The translations under genes were made by a program, and so were the position numbers. From NCBI GenBank assembly GCA_048013815.1, contig CM106585.1, forward strand, positions 16,988,001 through 17,052,000: a stretch of DNA of 64,000 nt, in the 5' to 3' direction. Under the pieces are notes generated by a model. The model saw nothing but the letters and a program-made list of their open reading frames with translations. It did no database searches and had not been told where the DNA came from. The stretch is from Setoptus koraiensis (lineage: Eukaryota; Arthropoda). Of the stretch, positions 47,640-58,402 are shown piece by piece (position 1 is the first letter of the stretch; every line of letters starts with the position of its first letter).

Positions 47640-48843
47640 GACGGAATATGAACTATGCTTCGAGTTGATAGCGATATTTCCTCGGTTCCACTATTAGTTA
47701 TATTTCACTATTTGTTTCGGATATTCTGGGGTTACTTTGGACTCAAGTTATTTGGCGAAGCTGATAAAATGACTGAGGCAACGAGAACAAAATTGCGCAT
47801 CATCAAAGTTGCGACAATTCATTCAACTTGCACTAGTGGCGGTTCAATCATCCATCATGAAGTTGGAACATTGTCTAAACAATTGCAGTGGTTCAGTTCA
47901 ATAAATGTCCGCGAGAGACGCTCTCCATCGTCTAACAATGCTCTAGTCGATGGACGTTTCAATGCTCATGTGTCCCACTACTAGAAAAAGTGTATCAATC
48001 ATGAAACAAGTGCAAAGTTGAAACGTTGTTCGGAACACCCTACAACTTCGGTCTGTAAATTTAAGTGCGGCACAAACGCCTCTAGCGAACTTTTATCAAA
48101 CGAAAAGTAACTGCGTCGAAAATTGTCAACTGGGCATACGCAATGACGAAAAGAACAACAATGGCAAGTGGATGTAGAGCAAGTGGAACAATTTACCTGC
48201 CAACTTTCAGTCTTACCTTTGTAAGAAGAACTAGAAAGTCACGATTGGTGGGATGATTCGTTGAATTACTCCCAGGTGACTAGTCGTAATCGGATGTACT
48301 TGAATGCGAGATCTAGTACGGAAAGAAACCTCGCCAAGACGGAATGTCGTAATGCTCGAATTAAAATCACCAGTGACACATTTCTTCTCATGGTACAAAT
48401 TATCTCATAGAAAAGTCACACCTCTTAACTAACATTGAGCTCGACTTTATTTGTGCGATAAAAGTGCTGATCACAGAACAAACTAATTTTCAATTATTGA
48501 GTTGAGCATCCACGAGTTATTTTATTTTTCTCCAACATTTTGTTGACGATTGAATACTATATTAAGCGAAGAACGTCTATCTATTTAACACTCTCAACAT
48601 GAAGTTATAATGTCCACCCTAGCTCGGTCTCTGAAAGCTCCAGTAGTAGACATTATCAACAATCAGTTTAGACTTCGATAATTTTCAAAGTGATATTCGT
48701 CCATGAATATTCACACAGAAAATAGTCGCTCTAAATTTCTCAAGTCGAGATACCTGATCCATAAAAAATCTGTCATATTATATCGTTTGTCTCACATGGT
48801 CTGGACATACGTTTTGATCCAATAATTTAAATGTTTTTTTACA
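47640..48843. other. Spacer between O-GlcNAcase and DNAJC25
   Basis: About 1.2 kb that must include the DNAJC25 promoter next to 47640 and the O-GlcNAcase 3' end. A 109-codon plus-strand frame at 47655-47984 shows no family signature and is not called. Confidence 0.5.
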
Positions 48844-50981
48844 TTATCGTAAAATGTTCTTCGTGGTTGGTAAAAGACGCTGCAGATCACCAATAAGTCC
48901 GCCTTTAAATATCCAAGGTTCTTGCTCATCGGATGTATATGTTTCTTTGTATCCCTTGGCGTATGCGACGGGGTCATAGAAGTCATCTAATGAGGCATTT
49001 CTACAGCCTAAACACGAGTGGCAAGAAACGAAATAGTGAACTAATAAGATATCATGCTTCGGTATGGAATGAGGAAAAAAGAAGAGAACTGCTGATACTT
49101 ACCTACACATTTGACATAGTTACTCAATAAAGTTGTTATGTCACGTACCTCTAAAAGATAAGGATATATGTCATGCAGCAAAGACTTATTTTGACATTCT
49201 GATGTTAGTCTATAGAGTAACTCGGCGATTGATGAGCTCATATTCTCGAAGTTTTTCGCGTGATCGAACCACATTTCAGGTGTTCTCGTTTCACTATGCT
49301 TCCCTGAATACTCTTCATCAGACACTGATGCAGTTTTATTTGACGGTTCGCTACTTTTTGAAATATCAGTTTCTTTACCAGAGTCGTCGCCAGCGTTGCT
49401 AGATAAGAGGTCACAATTGGCTCTTAACCATTGAAACTCTCTTAAAAGTTGCAAGCCTCTAGGTCCATGTTCGAATGGCAAATAAAACAAGTCAACCAAC
49501 AAGGCGAGATGGTTAGAGCTAAGTTGCTTGTGCTTTGAAGAATCCTCGGAAATTCTTTGGGAGTCAATGCACAATGGACAATCTTCGCTGGTCTGTGTCT
49601 GATCTCTGAAATTCGGATTGTTGATATCCATAGGCTCACTATCTTTCTCTTTGGATGAATCATACGGTGGTTCTGAGTGCATTCCTTCATGATCAAAATT
49701 AGATTGACTCAATGAGGTTTTACGGATATCAAACAAACTCTCATCTGATGAATCAATTCTTATATGATCCGAGGAACATGCCGACTCTTCCTCAACCATT
49801 GAGTCAGCTACCATAGGCTCCTCCTTCTGGAATAGATTCATGGCAGCAGATAGAGCGACGTTTCCGGATTGACGACATTCGCCAAGTCTTTCGCCAGCAG
49901 GAGACTCTTTATTCTCGGCAAACATTGGCAACCAATCTTTGATAGCCTCTTCGAGCGCTAGCTTGGGATCATAGACACACGACATCTGATTTTCATTGGA
50001 CTCAGGATTGTCGTTCACATATTGCATACTAGATTGATCTTGTATTTTAAGATTAAGGCCTAACAAATCACAGAAATTCTCAGTCTTGGGCTTAGCATCC
50101 TCCGAGCATTTACTCCATCGTGCAAATGTATGTATAGGTATGTAATTAGCCTCGTATTCACAATTGGGGTTGGTGAGTACACCTCTTAGTTTAGGTATTA
50201 GTTTGGTAGATCGGCCGCAGTAAGGTCCAAGAAACATTCTTTTCTTGTCGTAATCGTTTGCGTGTAAATTCTCCCAAATCAACGGAGGTCTGCGAATGAC
50301 TTGTGTCAATATCATGATAGAGTCCTCAGTGATAACTTTTGAAATAACACGTGAACCACTCCACATAATATCAATGTTTGGTTTAAGTTCTCTACCTATA
50401 GTATTGAGATATTCAGATTCCGGTACATTTGGTACTGCTCTAGACTCGCAATACTCTGTCGGGCAGAACAAGAATTTCGGCTCGCCGAGGTGTTCATATA
50501 TGAGGTTAGTGATGGAAACTTGAGCTGTGGCGTATGTCTTGAATACTTCTTTATCATCGTTATTGTTGGTGGGTTCTATGTCGTCAAATAGCAAAGCAAA
50601 TGAGGTACAACCTAGCTCAACTAATTGATCGAATTTTTTTATTAGACAGGTAACGTCTTTCGAATTTGAATATACCATGTCTAATCCTGGTGCCAGTGAA
50701 TAGTAAAAGTCTATATTGTATTTACCCGCTTCTTCAATCAGTGATTTAAGATGGTCAGCCTCATCTTTGTTGTAAGGCTCACGCCAATTGGCACGATGTT
50801 TTAGATCATCCTTTGGGGCATACATAAAAGAATTCAATCCAAACGAATGCATCTTCTTAAAGAGGTCTTTCCTTTGTTCGCATGTCCACGGCTTACCATA
50901 AAAGCCCTCAACCACGCCACATAAAAATCTCGATTGACCCTCGCTACATGTGACGGATGTTGGCTTAATTTCCTCATCCAT
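48844..50981 (-). CDS. OGA: Protein O-GlcNAcase, lacking the acetyltransferase-like tail
   Basis: Nucleocytoplasmic glycoside hydrolase (GH84) that removes O-GlcNAc from Ser/Thr. Exons 50981-49103 and 49007-48844 join G|GC to give 680 residues. The catalytic domain covers about 17-320: LCGVVEGFYGKPW, YAPKDDLKHR, and the catalytic pair Asp133-Asp134 in LLFDDIEP. WENLHANDYDKKRMFLGPY and GVLTNPNCEYEANYIPIHT follow. A Ser/Glu-rich disordered linker precedes the stalk helices (LLVDLFYLPFEHGPRGLQLL, EFQWLRANC). The last exon reads VGCRN, EPWIFKGGLIGDLQRLLP, then ends TTKNILR. Human OGA (916 residues) continues from this point into a pseudo-acetyltransferase domain, absent here. The in-frame TAA closing the last exon is unambiguous, but an alternative downstream exon cannot be excluded. 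Confidence 0.94.
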
Positions 50982-52140
50982 ATTGGTGGCAGTTGTTGTT
51001 GTGCCTATGTCTCATACCAGTGAAATAAACTGTCTCTATAACTGTGTCACTTATATAAGCTGATATTGACAATTCAGCCAAATGAGTTCCTATGTGAAAT
51101 AACAGAAATAGATAACTGTAATACTAGTAATTGTAAATGACAATTGCTTGATGAAATCTATCTCACAGCGGGCTATTCCATTGTTCTATGATCTTATCGA
51201 TGATAAGTCCTGAATAGAAACCGGGATATCTTGTGCATTTGGATGTCGAATTCTGTTGTGCTTCCATTGTGCCAACAACACAGTATTTGAATTATGTGCA
51301 AATGCACAATTTTGCCACAAAATCAATCTCATGTACTTTTCAGTGAATGATTCTTAATTTGATATTTCGAATGACTTGAGACTTTTCGAAAAAAACCAAG
51401 TTACGTTCATCTTGTCGTTCTCTTTTGATCTGGCCTGTAAATATATTTTAGGATAATGTATCGAGAGTGATGTTCATATAAGTTTAAATTGATTCAACCG
51501 ACGACACTGGAGTATTTTGATAAGCTAGCACACAAGGTGTGGAATGCTGTGCAAAGCTCACGAGAAAAGCTTTTATTTGTCATCTGTGCTTGTTGTGCTT
51601 ACTGTTTGCGCTTTTCCTAATGTCCGATGATTATTTTCTTTTTTTGATTAGGCTAGGAGCGCGCAGAGCGTTTCGGATGCAGACTCAAATAAAGAGTGTT
51701 ACGTTAAATGTTTATTTACTTCAATTCAGTTTCGCATGGATTCAAGCAGATGAGTGTACGTGCAATTCGACGCGAGGTGGCGCATCGGCCGTTCATATTA
51801 TTGTACGCGATCCTGCAGATAAGCACTCCCCGAGATCACTGGTTTGCACTGCAAAAGATGGACCAAGTGAGCCGCCCTGGCGGAATAAAAAGAAACAATC
51901 ATCGAACGTTGAGAAAAGCGCACACAACACGGTTGTGAATGGTTATCAGACAACCGAAATCACAACCGAATTTAGCGCAAATTCTAGAAAGTGAGCACGC
52001 GCAATCATAAATGTTGCACGTATCAATTTCGGCCGCCATAAACCACTGTAACAAGTGTCACAATTAATACGCCAAACGATTCTCTATTACTGTAATAAAA
52101 ATAATAAATTTCATGTAAAACAAAATATCAATCAACTACA
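50982..52140. promoter_or_regulatory. Divergent region between O-GlcNAcase and ENY2
   Basis: About 1.2 kb between outward-facing genes. An open frame around 51539-51994 begins with GTG rather than ATG and has no recognisable content. No RNA gene seen. Confidence 0.5.
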
Positions 52141-52539
52141 ATGGATAAAAGAGACGACCGTCCTTCTTATGAGCAAAGATCTCAGTTGGCAGATCTGTTG
52201 AAGAAGAGATTGGATGAAACTGGTTGGACACGTGACTTTGAGAGATCAATAAAAGATATTGTAACGGGCAAACTCGATGAAAATGGGAAAATAGATATAA
52301 ATAAAGTCATCCACGAGGTCATGCCGACAGCCATAGATAGCATCCCGAAAGATTTCAAAGAAGACTTCAGAATAAAGATGAGCTCAGTACATGCCAAGAA
52401 ATCAGAAGCCGCACTACCGCCACCACCACCTCCACCAAAACAACAACAACAACCATTAATGCAGAGGACTACCCACATGAACCCTTCAATTGTTAACCAA
52501 ACCATTCTCGAAAACGTGACCATGTGTATGTCGCCATAA
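52141..52539 (+). CDS. ENY2: Transcription and mRNA export factor ENY2 (e(y)2/Sus1)
   Basis: Small helical protein of the SAGA deubiquitinase module and the TREX-2 mRNA export complex. The 132-residue frame contains the whole ENY2 fold at about 8-80: RSQLADLLKKRLDETGWTRD matches [20 protein letters not shown] of human, then IHEVMPTAIDSIPKDFKEDF matches the [20 protein letters not shown] block. The usual length is about 90-105; here a tail adds seven prolines, a short glutamine run and about 35 further residues. No intron. The gene converges on the EDEM gene 358 bp downstream. Confidence 0.86.
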   Translation: MDKRDDRPSYEQRSQLADLLKKRLDETGWTRDFERSIKDIVTGKLDENGKIDINKVIHEVMPTAIDSIPKDFKEDFRIKMSSVHAKKSEAALPPPPPPPKQQQQPLMQRTTHMNPSIVNQTILENVTMCMSP

Positions 52540-52897
52540 TTATTAATCGCCGTAAGCCCAAATTAAAGCAATCACCAATACAAACCAGTTCTACTTATAT
52601 CTCTACCGATATGAACTTTCGGTTTTCTCCTCCTCCTAAAATTCACTAATATTGCTACTTCGTGAATAATCTTTTAGTCTGTAACATTCCAATTAGAGAT
52701 TAGATTGATATTCATTGATGGTCAGAGAAAAACTAGGCCATAATCGCATCACATCCTTGACTGATACACTGTATGATCACATGTATTGAGTTCACATGTT
52801 GTCTATTTAATTATTCTATAATTGGTTCAATCTTATCTGAACTGGCGTAACAAAACCATCTGGTTTCCTTTCTAATTTTGTGGAAAAATTACAAAGA
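52540..52897. other. Convergent spacer between ENY2 and EDEM
   Basis: AT-rich 3' flank of both genes; nothing further seen. Confidence 0.5.
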
Positions 52898-54787
52898 CTA
52901 AACAAATAGGGGTGCCTGTATGTTGAGACGATAACAAAGTTTTGATTTACCATCAGTCTTCAAGCACAATGTCGCTACTTTACTTAAAGTAAAATTTTTT
53001 TGTACTCCATCGAGGAAGGGATTGTATTTCCTATCGTACCTCATGTCTTGAGCTTCCAAACTTGGACAAGTGTTTTGATAATCATCAATACTGAACCGTT
53101 TGATATGCTTTGCTCTCGGTTTTTCATCAAAATCTTCGTCATCTTGAGACACCATTCTCTTTTGATTGGCCGACTTCTTTAAGCTTAAATTTAATGGAAG
53201 TAGGTGACCTTCGGTTGAAAAAACGTAGTCGTCTAAGTCTACAAAAGTCTCGTTGGGCGCACTGAACAATAAGTATAGATACTTGAGAGTTTCCGCAAGG
53301 ACAAAAGATGCCATCCTATCGTCGTGTACACCAGTTCTGACATCTTTCAAGCCTGCGAAACCACAATCCACCTTCAAGTCTTTGAGATTTTCGAGGGCTT
53401 TCTTACCTATCTCTAGATAGTAATCTTCATTTGTTGCTTTATGCAGAAAGTAGGTCGACTCTAGAAATTCTGGCCTCATCTGATGATTTGCCCAGTAAAC
53501 TTGCAAGTCGGTTGTGAACGCCTCAGGTAAATAAGTGTGTTTCTTGATTACTTCATTGAACATAGAATGAGTTGATATTGCAGATCGTAGATCACCCTTC
53601 AATACTTGTAAACCTGGCCAAAAAGCAGACAGAGCGTCCATAAATCCTTTGGCTAACCTGCTCGGACGGTGCATTTGAACATCAACGAGGAAAGGCCCCC
53701 TACTTACGTATCGCATAACGCTGGCATAGTGACGGTTGAAACGCTTGAGAAAAACGTCATCGCCCAGCAATATGTAAGCTTTGAGCAAATATTCGTAATA
53801 ACTATCGGATCCAGCACCGACTCCAGATTCGCGGTGGATCCATTCTCCACTTTCTATATCCAATACTGTTCCTACCAAGTCGGTGCTTCTATGGCGATGT
53901 TCCCAAAGAGAATCCATAGCAAGTCTGGCTTTATCTTCATAAATCGGTTCACCTGTGAGACGACTTAAAGTAGCGAACTCTAATATAAGCGAGCCGGCAC
54001 AAGCGGTGCATGTCTTTTGCAATGATTTAAGCTCTCTTGTATTGATACCATGTCGGAGATTTACTCTCGGATGAGGTATACCAGTCTTGGTATCGAAAGC
54101 AGGAAGTAGCCTGTCGCCGAGATCTTTAGCTAGGTCTAGCAATTGGGAGCTGTACCAATCGAGGCTGTTATTGGTGGGGTTGTAAGGCACATTCTTGTTA
54201 TAATTTTTATCTTGTATGGACTTGGCTAACATGTGAGCGCTCAGTAAACCGCCCAACATCCTGATATTTGTCTCGAACACCGATACAACGATATCTATAT
54301 CAAAAGTGAGGTCCTGGGTAAGACGCTTGACGGCAGATTCGAATTCGTACAGTTCGCCCATTAGAACGAGAGTGTCAAGGCTATCGACTAGTGTTAATGA
54401 AAAATTACCAATTGAATCATCTATATCACTAGAATCTTCTATCTGTCTATACCTACCTTGACAAGATATGGGCAAAATCTCGTCAGCAGGGTAGGTATTG
54501 ATGTACGAATTGTAGGCATGAAAGAACATGGACTTCACTTCATCTCTCAATCGGAGCCTTTCAATTTGATCAAACGTCCTAACAGAATCTATTATAGTGG
54601 TCACCAAGACTAAAGATATAAATAGATAAATCAATAAATGCCTGGTATCTGTGAGATTGGAAATCCTCCGATTGCACATTGTCTGCTGAAGATCGGTATT
54701 GGATTGTGGTCCGTTGCGGAAAGATTCATCACAGTTGGTCAATCGTTTCTGGAATTCAGTATTGCTGTTGCACGTTGGTTCTTTCAT
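52898..54787 (-). CDS. ER degradation-enhancing alpha-mannosidase-like protein (EDEM, EDEM3-like core)
   Basis: GH47 protein of ER-associated degradation that trims mannose from misfolded glycoproteins. Single 629-residue frame. A 45-residue polar cytosolic start precedes a signal anchor (LLIYLFISLVLVTTII, about 50-66). The GH47 domain covers about 80-520: VKSMFFHAYNSYI, FSLTLVDSLDTLVLMGEL, VSVFETNIRMLGGLLSAH, TCTACAGSLILEFATLSRLTG, GVGAGSDSYYEYLLKAYILLGDD, LPEAFTTDL, RPEFLESTYFLHKAT and FSTEGHLLPL. TCTACAG and the CPSLEAQDMRYD block after the fold favour EDEM3, but the protease-associated domain and ER-retrieval tail of EDEM3 are missing, and length is closer to EDEM1. Acidic catalytic residues appear present. 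No intron. Confidence 0.9.
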   Translation of the reverse strand: MKEPTCNSNTEFQKRLTNCDESFRNGPQSNTDLQQTMCNRRISNLTDTRHLLIYLFISLVLVTTIIDSVRTFDQIERLRLRDEVKSMFFHAYNSYINTYPADEILPISCQGRYRQIEDSSDIDDSIGNFSLTLVDSLDTLVLMGELYEFESAVKRLTQDLTFDIDIVVSVFETNIRMLGGLLSAHMLAKSIQDKNYNKNVPYNPTNNSLDWYSSQLLDLAKDLGDRLLPAFDTKTGIPHPRVNLRHGINTRELKSLQKTCTACAGSLILEFATLSRLTGEPIYEDKARLAMDSLWEHRHRSTDLVGTVLDIESGEWIHRESGVGAGSDSYYEYLLKAYILLGDDVFLKRFNRHYASVMRYVSRGPFLVDVQMHRPSRLAKGFMDALSAFWPGLQVLKGDLRSAISTHSMFNEVIKKHTYLPEAFTTDLQVYWANHQMRPEFLESTYFLHKATNEDYYLEIGKKALENLKDLKVDCGFAGLKDVRTGVHDDRMASFVLAETLKYLYLLFSAPNETFVDLDDYVFSTEGHLLPLNLSLKKSANQKRMVSQDDEDFDEKPRAKHIKRFSIDDYQNTCPSLEAQDMRYDRKYNPFLDGVQKNFTLSKVATLCLKTDGKSKLCYRLNIQAPLFV

Positions 54788-55977
54788 CTTGCCTATGATT
54801 TTATCAATATAGATCTGATCTGCTAGTTGTTAGTATATCATATCAGTCAAATCCATTAATTTGTCGATTACTATTGTTGTGTTTGGTTATCAATCGTTTT
54901 GGCGTGGTTTCGTGTAGACTTGAAGATAAGCTAGTATCTGGTAACTAAATATAAATATATTAATGATTATAACTTATATATATCTTGATATGGGGGAATG
55001 CTAGTCTAGGGAACAGCGGTTGGTTAAATTATAATCTATCTATGGTCTAACTTTGTGTGATTTATATGCATAGCTGTTGATTCATATTTGATGTCCCGAT
55101 ACTTTGATCCATGTTAAAACAATACACTATTTTATATCCCTGGAGATGGATCCTCTTATGTGTAAATCTGCGAGAGCTCAAATCAAGCATCACATGTGGG
55201 TGTGTTTGCTCTAGTTGAGTGTTAAAATAATTATTAATTGAATTTGTCTGATGCAAATAACTGTCTTGACACAAGATGCGTATATAATGCAGTATTGTAA
55301 CAAGGGCAACGTCGCAGTACATGTACTCATTGGCAATAAATATAAACAAATGACAATGCTCACCTTGGAAATGCTGTAGTTCAGCAGTCAATATGGAAGC
55401 TGAAAATGATGGAGGATAAAGAAAGGTACGCCGGGTTCGTCTCGTCTACATACACGCCCTCATAGTGCAAATTTTGCCCGATGGATCTCTCGTGAAATAT
55501 CCCTCGCGATATTTTTGGCCAATAGATCGGCACTAGATCCGACATCGTGAAATATAACTAGTGATTAGAAAATGAGGTCTCAACCTCAAACAACCGGCTA
55601 TCGGGCTCGGTAAGATTATTCCGCTTAATGGGTAGATTTATCCAGTGTGTGGGCGTGTCAAGATAAGAAATATCGCTGCCGGTTCTTTTGCACACTATGC
55701 TGGTCCTTTCGCTTGTACATGTGTATAAAATACTATGATGTAAAATATCAGCTGTCTTTCGCTCTGGATACGCAAAGTCAATTGTTAGTCGAAGTTTGCC
55801 TACAAAAGTCCAGATATCCCCCAGTGAAGAGAGGAAACATATCATGATTATGTGCTCGTTATTATTGTTATCCATGTAGCAGTTAACGAATCGAGGGATA
55901 AATTACATCCAGTCACCCTTCAAGCAGCCCACTATTTAGAAAGTTAACCCCATCATTTTCTAAGTCACATAAGTAAA
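54788..55977. promoter_or_regulatory. Divergent region between EDEM and WDR20
   Basis: About 1.2 kb between outward-facing genes, AT-rich near 54950-54990. Short open frames on the minus strand at 55062-55391 and 55558-55875 have no family signature. Confidence 0.5.
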
Positions 55978-58172
55978 ATGCAAATTCAATCTGATAATAA
56001 CATCAAAGGCGACGAAATAAAAACTCAATTTAGAACTAGAGAGGGCTATTACAAGCTGATGACTTCGCCTGATTATTCGCAAAGATCACAAAGAGCCATA
56101 GGATTTAGTAGCACGGGAACATCTAGTAGCGGCACATCAAGTAGTGGCACCTCTTGTAGTGAAAAGACTTGTATCAAGATATCATTGGTTCGCATCAATA
56201 GTCCAAAGAATAATGGCAGCAATGCTAAATGGAGACTCGGAGACAAGAAGATCTGCTTTAATGTTGGACGCGATCTATTTGTCTACAACTATGAAGGTGT
56301 GAGACGTGGCCCCGACGCCAGTAAACCAATATACAAGAGAGCTTACAAAGGATCACTACCTACATGTCATGATTTTAATCAAACAACTGCCACATTAGAG
56401 TCAATACCGTTACTCATAGGATTCTCTCATGGTCAAATACAATTGATTGATCTACTTCGCAAAAACGAACAGGAAATTGTCAAAGAATTTAATGTTGACA
56501 GATTGATAGATAAAACCAAAGTTACCTGCATCAAATGGGTACCTAATTCATCTAATTTATTCCTCGTGTCACACGTTAGTGGTCAATTGTACCTTTACAA
56601 AGACGATTTACCTTGTGGAGCCACCGCCCCTTCTTACCAGCAGCACAAGCAAAATGAAGGAGCCACTATATATACTTGCAAGACAAAAACTACTAGGAAT
56701 CCAATTCATAGGTGGTCGCTAGGAAATAACAATAGTAGTAATAATAGTTCCTCGTCAAATTTACAATCAGCGAATGTTAATAGTTCCTTGAACGAATTTT
56801 CATTTTCACCTTGTGCCAAATATTTGGCCTGTGTCAGTCAAGATGGTTTTTTGAGAGTATTCTGTTATGATACAATGGATTCAATTGGTAGAGTACGCAG
56901 TTATTACGGTGGCTTATCTTGTGTCTGTTGGAGTCCAGATGGGAAATATGTTGTGACAGGCGGCGAGGATGACCTCATAACAGTGTGGTCTTTCTTGGAG
57001 AAGCGCGTTGTTGCTCGTGGACAAGGTCACAAATCATGGGTTAGTGTAGTGGCTTTCGATCCTTACTACACAGGCTACGATGATGTCTCTGATGACAATG
57101 ATAATGATGATGACGACGACGACGATGAAGACGACACCGATGATATGATTCATGATCTCAATGATAGTGACAATGAAGAACATGGTAGCATACAGCAAGA
57201 TGATAGACATTTTCGGCATTCGACAATGACACGACGATCTCGGACAACCATGGAACAGAAGTCACCGTCTCATACTATCGTATCATCGGACAGGCGCTCA
57301 TTACCCACGATGACATCATACAGGTTTGGTTCGGTGGGCCAAGATACACATTTGTGTTTCTGGGATCTCAATGACGACATCATCACACAGCCGGTCGCTA
57401 AATCACGAACTAGTGTTCTTATCAATAGTAATAACTCGACAATCCCGATGAACAAATCTAGTTTTCTACCAAATTCGTCGGCACACATTAGTACATTTAA
57501 CCAAATGAATTCTAGGCAAACTAATGAATTATGTCCAACGAATAGTAGTGGAACTCTCTATCAGTCCCACCATCATCAACAGTCCAACCAGGTAGCAATA
57601 AACAAAACAAGCAATCAAACCCCGAGCGTGTTGTCAAGTAACCTCGTGAAAACAAATTCCGACTCTGCTCACCCGCAGCAAAATCATGGTATCTACAGTA
57701 GTAAATCTTTCACTTTAGGTAAGAAAGATAAAAGGAGTTTCAGCCTTACTTCGAGAAACAGCGACAAGAGTACTATGAATAGGTCAAATCATGCAAAATC
57801 CCTCGATGACCCAGTCAGATTGTTGGGATCCCCTGTTTGCCCCTATATAGATGATGTGCCTGTGCTAGAGCCAACAGTTTGTAAAAGGATATCTTATGAA
57901 CGATTAACCTCGCTCATATTTTGTCAAGACGGCTTCATAACCTCTTGCCAGGAGGGAGTTGTATTCTCATGGGCGAGACCGATGCGGGTAAGTGATAGTT
58001 AACGTCATACTTTCGTTGATCATTATAAAACCAATCGAGTTTCGACAATATTCAAACAATTTAATCTTTCTTTTTGTATTCACTGCAGGCTAATAACCAT
58101 TTGCTCTCAAGTGCTGGCCAAAGCAACGAGGAGCTGCATGTCATCGACGTGGGCACTAGTTCTGTGGTCTAA
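55978..58172 (+). CDS. WDR20: WD repeat-containing protein 20 (USP12/USP46 activator)
   Basis: Beta-propeller partner that stimulates the UAF1-USP12/USP46 deubiquitinases. Exons 55978-57987 and 58089-58172 give 697 residues; the last exon adds ANNHLLSSAG and ends HVIDVGTSSVV. Conserved blocks are FNVGRDLFVYNYEGVRR, YKGSLPTCHDFN, LLIGFSHGQIQLIDLL, TCIKWVPNSSNLFLVSHVSG, YLACVSQDGFLRVF, VCWSPDGKYVVTGGEDDLIT and HKSWVSVVAFDPY. After an acidic insert of about 35 Asp/Glu-rich residues come YRFGSVGQDTHLCFWDL, a Ser/Asn-rich linker, and the closing CPYIDDVPVLEPTVCKRISY and ERLTSLIFCQDGFITSCQEG. The order matches human WDR20 throughout. A GTSSS repeat lies near residues 46-60. AATAAA begins two bases after the stop. 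Confidence 0.94.
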
Positions 58173-58173
58173 A

Positions 58174-58179
58174 AATAAA
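58174..58179 (+). promoter_or_regulatory. Polyadenylation signal AATAAA of WDR20
   Basis: Canonical hexamer starting two bases after the stop codon, implying a very short 3' UTR. The next gene starts only 230 bp beyond the stop. Confidence 0.6.
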
Positions 58180-58402
58180 ATTTCTCTCTTCAACCAGTTT
58201 AGATCAACCATTAAAATATATTTCTGTGTCACTACTAGAATAGCATTCCTTGTTTCTCTATTTTTAGCTTGAATCTGAAAATCATGAATCGCAATTTGAG
58301 AGTACAATTAACATTTCGTTTGTACGACCACTGTCACTGAATTACTGACTGAGATTATCATCACTATTGATCATTGATTAGAATTTCAAGTAGAACTTGA
58401 TC

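Noticed and set aside
47655-47984. 109-codon plus-strand frame starting 15 bp from the DNAJC25 start
   Set aside because: It lies in the promoter region of DNAJC25 and shows no recognisable content.
51539-51994. 151-codon plus-strand frame between O-GlcNAcase and ENY2
   Set aside because: It starts with GTG, has no family signature and overlaps another chance frame.
4614-52539. Possible functional clustering of chromatin genes (SAP18, CBP, ENY2)
   Set aside because: They are far apart, interleaved with unrelated genes and not co-oriented; chance is sufficient.
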